From the NCBI RefSeq assembly GCF_026213295.1, contig NC_079418.1, positions 4,785,887 through 4,849,886 on the forward strand: 64,000 nucleotides of DNA, in the 5' to 3' direction. Below, one piece after another: positions 58,513 through 64,000 of the stretch. Every line of letters starts with the position of its first letter. The first letter of the stretch is position 1. The DNA comes from Gadus chalcogrammus (Eukaryota; Chordata; Actinopteri; Gadiformes; Gadidae). The notes under the pieces were generated by a model. It was not told the DNA's origin. It did no database searches and saw only the letters and a list, made by a program, of their open reading frames with translations. A program made the translations under genes and the position numbers.

Positions 58513-59039
58513 GGGTTTCTTCTAAAGTGTTCTTGTTCTTAACCGATTATTATCTAAGGGGGCACTCACACTAGGCCTTCTGGCCGTGGCCGTGGCTGTT
58601 TTAGCACCTATCCGTGCTCAAATCTGCCAGTGTGAGTGTGGCCAGTCTGGCAGGCCGGGCCAATTACAAAATATAAATACCATTTCAGGTTAAACATCTT
58701 TACAATGGGTCTTGCTCGTTGCCCGAGACAATGGCAGCCAGTCTGTCTCTTGTAACATTACCAGGGGTCTGGTTATCTGCTAGGGGGCACGGGGAGGCCA
58801 TGATGACGTCACAGGGTAGGGTTGTCCCATTTGGTAGGGGATCGGTTAGGGTAGCAATGAGGGGTAGCAATGAGCATGAGCAATGAGGGTTAGGGTTGAG
58901 ATGTAGGGTTGAGACAGTGAGCAAAGAAACGGGATTGGGCCTTAGTGATCGGGAGTTGTAGGCTGGTTGGGGAGGACGCTGGCGCTCTCTGTTTCGCCGC
59001 TTCTCCAGTCGAGCCAAAACAACATTGTTTTGTTTTGTT
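58513..59039. other. Spacer upstream of the LINE
   Basis: No gene seen. Repeated 'tagggtt' and 'gagcaatgag' phrases near 58845-58915 form a small degenerate tandem repeat. It may include the 5' UTR of the LINE, whose left end I cannot fix. Confidence 0.35.
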
Positions 59040-59135
59040 TTTAAATAGTTTTTTTAATCTTTTTAACCTTTTTAAACTATTTCACTATCCGCGTCCGACC
59101 AGTAGACCTTTTCAAATCTAGCGGTTGCCTACCTG

Positions 59136-60764
59136 TTGCTGCTAGCACACTACCTGTGCACACTACCACTACCTTTTCCCCCCGTTGCCGCCGGCACCAC
59201 TATGTTGAGTTACTCCGTCAACCAGCTGATGAATCTCAAAAATGTCTTCACTCCACCGGACATTACAGTGATTAAACAACTTGGACTTCTCCGCCGTCGG
59301 CGCTATATCCACAGAGGCTCCCGAAGAAAGTTCCTCAACCCACCGAAAAGTCCTGCCATCCCGGCTCACTGGTCAGTCACGCGTCTTGTCGCACCTCACA
59401 TACGTCATCAGAGCGTTGTCTCCTACTGGATAAGTAGTTTGGGCATCTCCATGGCAACACCTCTCAGGGAATTGGATGGAAAACGTGGAGTGGACTCTAG
59501 TCTGCTACGTCCACTGCCAAGATGTGTTGCTTCATCCAGCAGCAAAATTGAACTTTTTAATGCCCAATCAATCAGCAACAAATCCTGCCTAATACATGAT
59601 CATATACTGGATAAATGTCTGGATTTTATGTGCATCACAGAGACCTGGCACCAACCAGATACTTTCTCCTCCTTAAATGAGAGCTGTCCCTCAGGATATA
59701 GCTACCTCCAGAAAGCCCGCAGTACAGGTCGTGGTGGCGGCCTGTCGGTCATCCATCGCAGTGATCTGGAGTTATCTCTGCAGCCCCTGCCTGAACTCTC
59801 TTCATTTGAATGCCTTGCTTTTAAATGTAAGCCCCCTTCCTCTGTGCTGTTCCTCCTTATTTACCGACCACCAAAACCGAACACATCTTTCATCCCTGAG
59901 ATGTCAAATCTTCTCACAACTTTCTGCACATCCTCTGCCGACGTTATCATTTTAGGTGATATGAACATCCACGTCGATACCCCCTCCTGCCGCTTTGCTG
60001 CTGAATTTCTTCAGCTATTGGACTGCTTTAATTTAAAGCAACTTGTTGATGTCCCCACACACACCAGGGGGCACACCTTGGACCTGGTCATCACAAACTC
60101 TGCCCCTCTCACAAACCTGCAGGTGTATGACCTTGGTGTCTCTGACCACAAGATCATTTCTATGGAGTTGCCATCCTCATCCAGCCTCTCCAAGCCTAGA
60201 CGAAATATCAGTTTTAGAAATCTCAAAAACATTAATCAAGAACACCTGTCAGCAGACTTTCAGCATCTCTCCACACTTTTCTCATCAGCCGACGAAGCAG
60301 TGGACTACTACAACAGCCATCTGAGTAGCCTCCTGGATCACCATGCACCTGTTAAAACCAGAGCAGTCACCTTCACCCGCCCAGCTCCCTGGTTTTCAGA
60401 TGGGCTGCGGAAGATGAAGGCAGCAGGGCGAGTCCTTGAGCGGCGATACAAAACATCTGGCCTCACTGTTCACAATCAAATCTACCGGGAGCACCAACTA
60501 CAGTATTCAAAGTCCCTTAAAGAGGCAAGGTCACTTTTTTACTCTGACGCCATCAGAAACAATCAAGGAAACTCCAAACGGCTCTTCCCTACGGTCAACC
60601 ATCTTCTCAAACCACAATCCCCCCACTTACTGGCACCACAGAAGAACAGTGCAATCACTTCATGGATTTTTTCAAATCAAAGATTGCACATATTCGTTCT
60701 GCTCTTTCTGGTCCTCCCACCCAAACCGTTCCCCCATATACATATGCCATTTCACAACCCCTAA
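59136..60764 (+). pseudogene. L2 endonuclease part
   Basis: A 542-codon frame. The endonuclease starts with LFNAQSISNK near residue 138, followed by ITETW (~166), the LGDMN motif (~273) and SDHK (~335), the catalytic and metal-binding signatures of the EEP endonuclease fold used to nick target DNA. After about residue 495 (near 60630) the frame leaves the protein: the expected continuation, EEQCNHFMDFF, lies in another frame. Confidence 0.85.
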
Positions 60765-61147
60765 ACTGCTTTCCTGTGGTTTCATCAGAAGAGGTGCAGA
60801 ACATCATCAGGAAGATGAAACCCTCCACCTGTGCCCTGGACCCTCTCCCAACCTCCCTGGTAAAAACCCATGTCACAGTCTTAAGTCCCCTGATCGCCTC
60901 TGTTATAAATCACTCTCTCCAAACTGGTCACGTTCCCCCCGTCTTAAAGAAAGCCATAATCAGACCACTGCTCAAAAAACACACCCTTGACCCAGAAGTC
61001 CTATCACACTACAGGCCCATCTCCAATCTCCCCTTCATATCCAAAGTACTTGAGAAAGCAGTTGCCACCCACCTTCAAAACCACCTCAAACTAAACAACC
61101 TCTATGAAAAATTCCAGTCCGGTTTCCGCTCCGCCCACAGCACAGAA
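60632..61147 (+). pseudogene. L2 linker and N-terminal reverse transcriptase part
   Basis: Continues the protein in a second frame from EEQCNHFMDFF to SGFRSAHSTE. It includes RPISNLPFISK, a reverse transcriptase fingers motif. It is lost at ~61147 through a one-base deletion in 'cacagaacagcac'. Confidence 0.8.
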
Positions 61148-62363
61148 CAGCACTCGTAAGAGTTACAAACGACCTCCTGAGGTCATCCGACGCTGTCTCC
61201 CCCTCCCTCCTCATCCTTCTGGATCTCTCTGCTGCTTTTGACACAGTCGACCATGACATTCTTCTAAACCGCCTCCACCTCACCACTGGACTCACTGGCA
61301 CTCCCCTCAGTTGGTTTCAGTCATACCTCAAAAACCGGATAGAATGTATCTCCCTGGGTCCCTCCAAATCGAACCCACTCACACACCAGTCACTTGCGGT
61401 GTCCCCCAGGGTTCAGTCCTTGGCCCCATCCTCTTTATCCTCTACCTCATCCCCCTTGGTCAGGTCATCAGCCGCCACGGTTTCTCATTCCACTGCTATG
61501 CCGACGACACACAGCTCTATGTCAATGCCACAGCTGCCACCCCACCTTTAACATCACCGTCATCCCCATCAAAACTCACCACGTGCCTGGAGGAGATAAA
61601 GGCATGGATGGAGCACAATTTCCTCCAACTCAACAGCGCCAAAACCGAAGCCATCCTGATCGGCACCTCTCACCAGACCAAATCATCATCCATAACCAGC
61701 ATCAGCTTTTCTGGCTCAAATATCCCACTCTCATCAACAGTAACAAATCTTGGTGTAAAAATGGACCCCCAGCTCACTTTTGAATCCCATATCAACCACC
61801 TCTGCAAGACCTCCTTCTATCACCTCCGCAACATTTCCAAACTCCGCCCCATTCTCTCACTCTCAGACTCCGAAAAACTAGTCCATGCCTTTATCTCCTC
61901 CAGACTGGACTACTGTAACGCACTACTCATCGGGATCCCTAGCAAGAGCCTGCAGAGGCTTCAATACGTACAAAACTCTGCAGCTAGGATCCTGATGAGA
62001 GTGCGTAAGCATGAGCACATTACCCCCATCCTCCACTCACTCCACTGGCTTCCGGTTTCCACCCGGATTGAGTATAAGGTTTCCGTCCTCACTCACCAAT
62101 CTATCCATGGACATGCCCCCCCATACCTCAAAGAACTTCTCAACCCACATAGCAAAACACGCTCCCTCCGCTCCACTCACTCTAACCTCCTCCACATACC
62201 CAGAACCAAACTGAGGACCATGGGAGATAGGGCCTTCAGTGTTGCCGCCCCACGCCTGTGGAATGCCCTCCCTGATACCTTGAGGGCACCACAATCCACT
62301 GATTGTTTTAAAAAAGGTCTTAAAACATTTCTTTTTAAAAAAACCTTTGGCTCGCACTCTTAG
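61148..62363 (+). pseudogene. L2 reverse transcriptase, catalytic and C-terminal part
   Basis: A third frame carries LDLSAAFDTVDH, and a further shift near 61380 leads to [10 protein letters not shown] and the YADD active-site box (61497-61508). The C-terminal region with HSLHWLPV and LWNALPD runs to the stop at 62363. All catalytic Asp residues are present, but the frames are separated. Confidence 0.85.
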
Positions 62364-62525
62364 ATGTTTTTAAAACCCCCTTTTTATTTTTATTTTTGTT
62401 TTTAACCTGTAGCCCTTTGAGATCTTCGGATGAAAAGGGCACTATAAATTAAATGTATTATTATTATTATATACGCTTCCCCCCCACATCCCCATTTGCC
62501 ACACACACACACACGCACGCACGCG

Positions 62526-62530
<5 letters not shown>

Positions 62531-62607
<77 letters not shown>
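62531..62607. repeat. (CA)n microsatellite
   Basis: About 38 CA units, close to the LINE 3' end. Confidence 0.95.
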
Positions 62608-62610
<3 letters not shown>

Positions 62611-62782
62611 ACCCACACCCTCGCAACCCCCTGACCGGAAACGGAAGCCCTCTCAAATCGGTACTAGGGGTCCAACCCCTCAACCCCCCAGCTGTTGTGG
62701 CCCCCACCCTCGCATTTCTATAATTGCTTCCGGAAACGGGGGTGCTCTCGAATTGGTCCTTTTTGGGGGGCATTATTGACTA

Positions 62783-64000
62783 CCGTATTTTCCACACTAT
62801 AAGGCGCACCTGAGTATAAGCCGCAGCAGCTAAATTGAATGATGTGTACATAGATAAGCCGCACTGGACTATAAGCCGCGGGTGTTTTAATATTTAATTA
62901 CAATATGCAAGGTTTCGTGCACAGAGGGGATTGTCGGGAAAGAGATGGCTGCTTGAGGAAGCTCCCATTTATTAACATTTCAACAAACAAGTTGCATATT
63001 TGCATAACGTATTACCATTTAGTGCAATAGTAGCTACAGAACATATACGGTACTGTGCTGTGTAAACAGTACTGTATCACATAGCGTATCAGACACACAA
63101 ACATTTCAACTTTCAAACTTAAACGGTGCGCTCCCAGCGCACATACCGGCAGTGATCTACACAGCAGTGGTTTTCAATCAATGGTCCTTGAGGGAGTGCA
63201 TAGGGGTTCCCCAGCAAAATTTGTTACCGTAATAGCGTCAAACATTTATTAACATTGGCTATTTTGGAAAAACCTTGAAAAAGTGTGAACATCTTTGAAC
63301 GTTTATCTACGTTGTAGCCTACAGTAATAATAACATAACAAAAAACGAAGCTTACAGCGCTTGACGAGGCAATATCAATGGCTAAATTAAATGTGTTTTT
63401 TTAAAAGTGCAAAATAAAGTGCCTGTAACACGACAGTAAGCGCGTAAGCCTAAAGTTGCAACAACGAGGCTGCTTAAAATATATGGTAATCAGCCTACCA
63501 GAACACGGCTGTAACCAGAAAAGTCAAGTCATTAATCCTCATCTCCGTCTTCTTCCTGCGTACTAAAACCACCAAAGTCCTCATCTTCAGTGTCGGAAAC
63601 GAACAGGTTCAGGGTGGCTTCGTCAGCCACTCTCCTCTCTCCTTCGTTGTCGCTGTCAAAACCAACAAACTCCTCTTCGTCACTGTCGGAATCGAATAGC
63701 CTCTGAATGGGCCTCAGCTGTGGCGGCGTCCTCCTCTTCATCACGCAGTAGTCCAGCCTTTCGGAACCCGTTAATGATCGTGGATGTTTTGACACTCCTC
63801 CACGCCATCAGGACCCACTCGCAAACTTGAGCGAAAGTTGCTTTTCGCATGCGACCAGTTTTGGTGAATGATTTATCGCCGCTAGTCATCCACGCCTCCC
63901 ACTGAACGCGTAGTGCCACTTTGAACGCGACGATTGACACTGATGTCGAGTGGCTGCAGATGCTTCGTTGTGCCCCCAGGAATCACAGCTGGAATCGAGT
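62783..64000 (-). mobile_element. Second pogo/Tigger-type transposon, cut by window end
   Basis: It begins after TA (62781-62782) with 'ccgtattttccacactataa', an end sequence followed by internal repeats ('ataagccgca', three times). The transposase reads leftward from beyond the window. It is not related at its ends to the element at 52159. The stretch 62880-63530 holds no coding sequence. Confidence 0.6.
63532..63987 (-). pseudogene. Pogo-type transposase C-terminal part
   Basis: On the minus strand, IPGGTTKHLQPLD (third catalytic Asp motif) is followed, after a frameshift near 63927, by AFKVALRVQWEAWM, FTKTGRMRKATFAQVCEWV and FRKAGLL. After a second shift comes an acidic tail (DSDSDEEEF, DTEDEDF) ending at the stop at 63532. 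This order is characteristic of pogo/Tigger-family transposases. The frameshifts make it a pseudogene, and the N-terminal part is outside the window. Confidence 0.75.

Larger units (their letters stand above)
59040..62471 (+). mobile_element. L2-type non-LTR retrotransposon, nearly full ORF2 but broken
   Basis: It encodes an apurinic-type endonuclease and a reverse transcriptase in one orientation. It ends with the typical L2 tail: 'ccctttgagatcttcggatg', 'gggcactataaat' and (ATT)n at 62455-62471. Three frameshifts (near 60630, 61147 and 61380) break the protein. Because both domains and the tail are still readable, the insertion is fairly young. Confidence 0.88.

Noticed and set aside
62402..62779. 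Thr-His and Cys-Val frames across the (CA)n repeat
   Set aside because: Same reason: microsatellite translation with no flanking domain.

Overview
The window looks like teleost fish DNA. It carries an L2-type LINE with the usual L2 tail, two pogo/Tigger elements, a hAT remnant, long CA/GT microsatellites, fish-type interspersed repeats and spliced vertebrate-style genes. There is no prokaryotic gene organisation. A 100-N gap (47030-47129) and clustered single-base indels around 33-42 kb show a long-read style assembly.

Left two thirds (1-44.8 kb): a nested tandem array whose only recognisable gene is U6 snRNA. It has two blocks, A (809-17331) and B (19883-43793), with 29 monomers in all. Fifteen are full-type monomers (about 1536 bp in block A) and fourteen are shorter monomers (982 bp in block A) that lack a ~554 bp segment carrying U6 and its 3' flank. 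Thirteen U6 copies are complete, all on the + strand, and I could see no differences between them. Each block begins with a 3' fragment of U6 and ends with a 5' fragment cut after U6 nt 69. Both right ends join the same GC-rich module (17332, 43794). The 3' fragment at 809 starts at nt 64, so GCGCAA (nt 64-69) is present on both sides. That is the footprint of insertion into U6 with a 6-bp target duplication, as known for U6-targeting Dada DNA transposons. Between the blocks lie the GC-rich module, about 9.6 copies of a 191-bp satellite and a CCAAT-rich segment. A similar satellite plus a CCAAT-box minisatellite precedes block A. Every monomer also carries CTCF-core-like motifs, all in one orientation, and two perfect hairpins.

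Middle (44.1-47.1 kb): a ~40-bp AT-rich minisatellite, then two minus-strand genes of one unnamed family. They share a PRTTxW motif and a C-x2-C...GH-x2-[YF]...C finger. The first is a two-exon gene with matching intron phase; the second runs into the assembly gap.

Right third (47.1-64 kb): mostly decayed mobile DNA. There is a Gypsy-type protease remnant, a hAT C-terminal fragment, an ~800-bp duplicated TATA/exon/intron cassette, and a fish repeat split by a 3.2-kb pogo element with good terminal inverted repeats and TA duplications. A possible small spliced gene, a CpG-rich repeat with a perfect palindrome, an L2 LINE broken by three frameshifts, and the end of a second pogo-type element follow. 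No intact transposase or reverse transcriptase was found.
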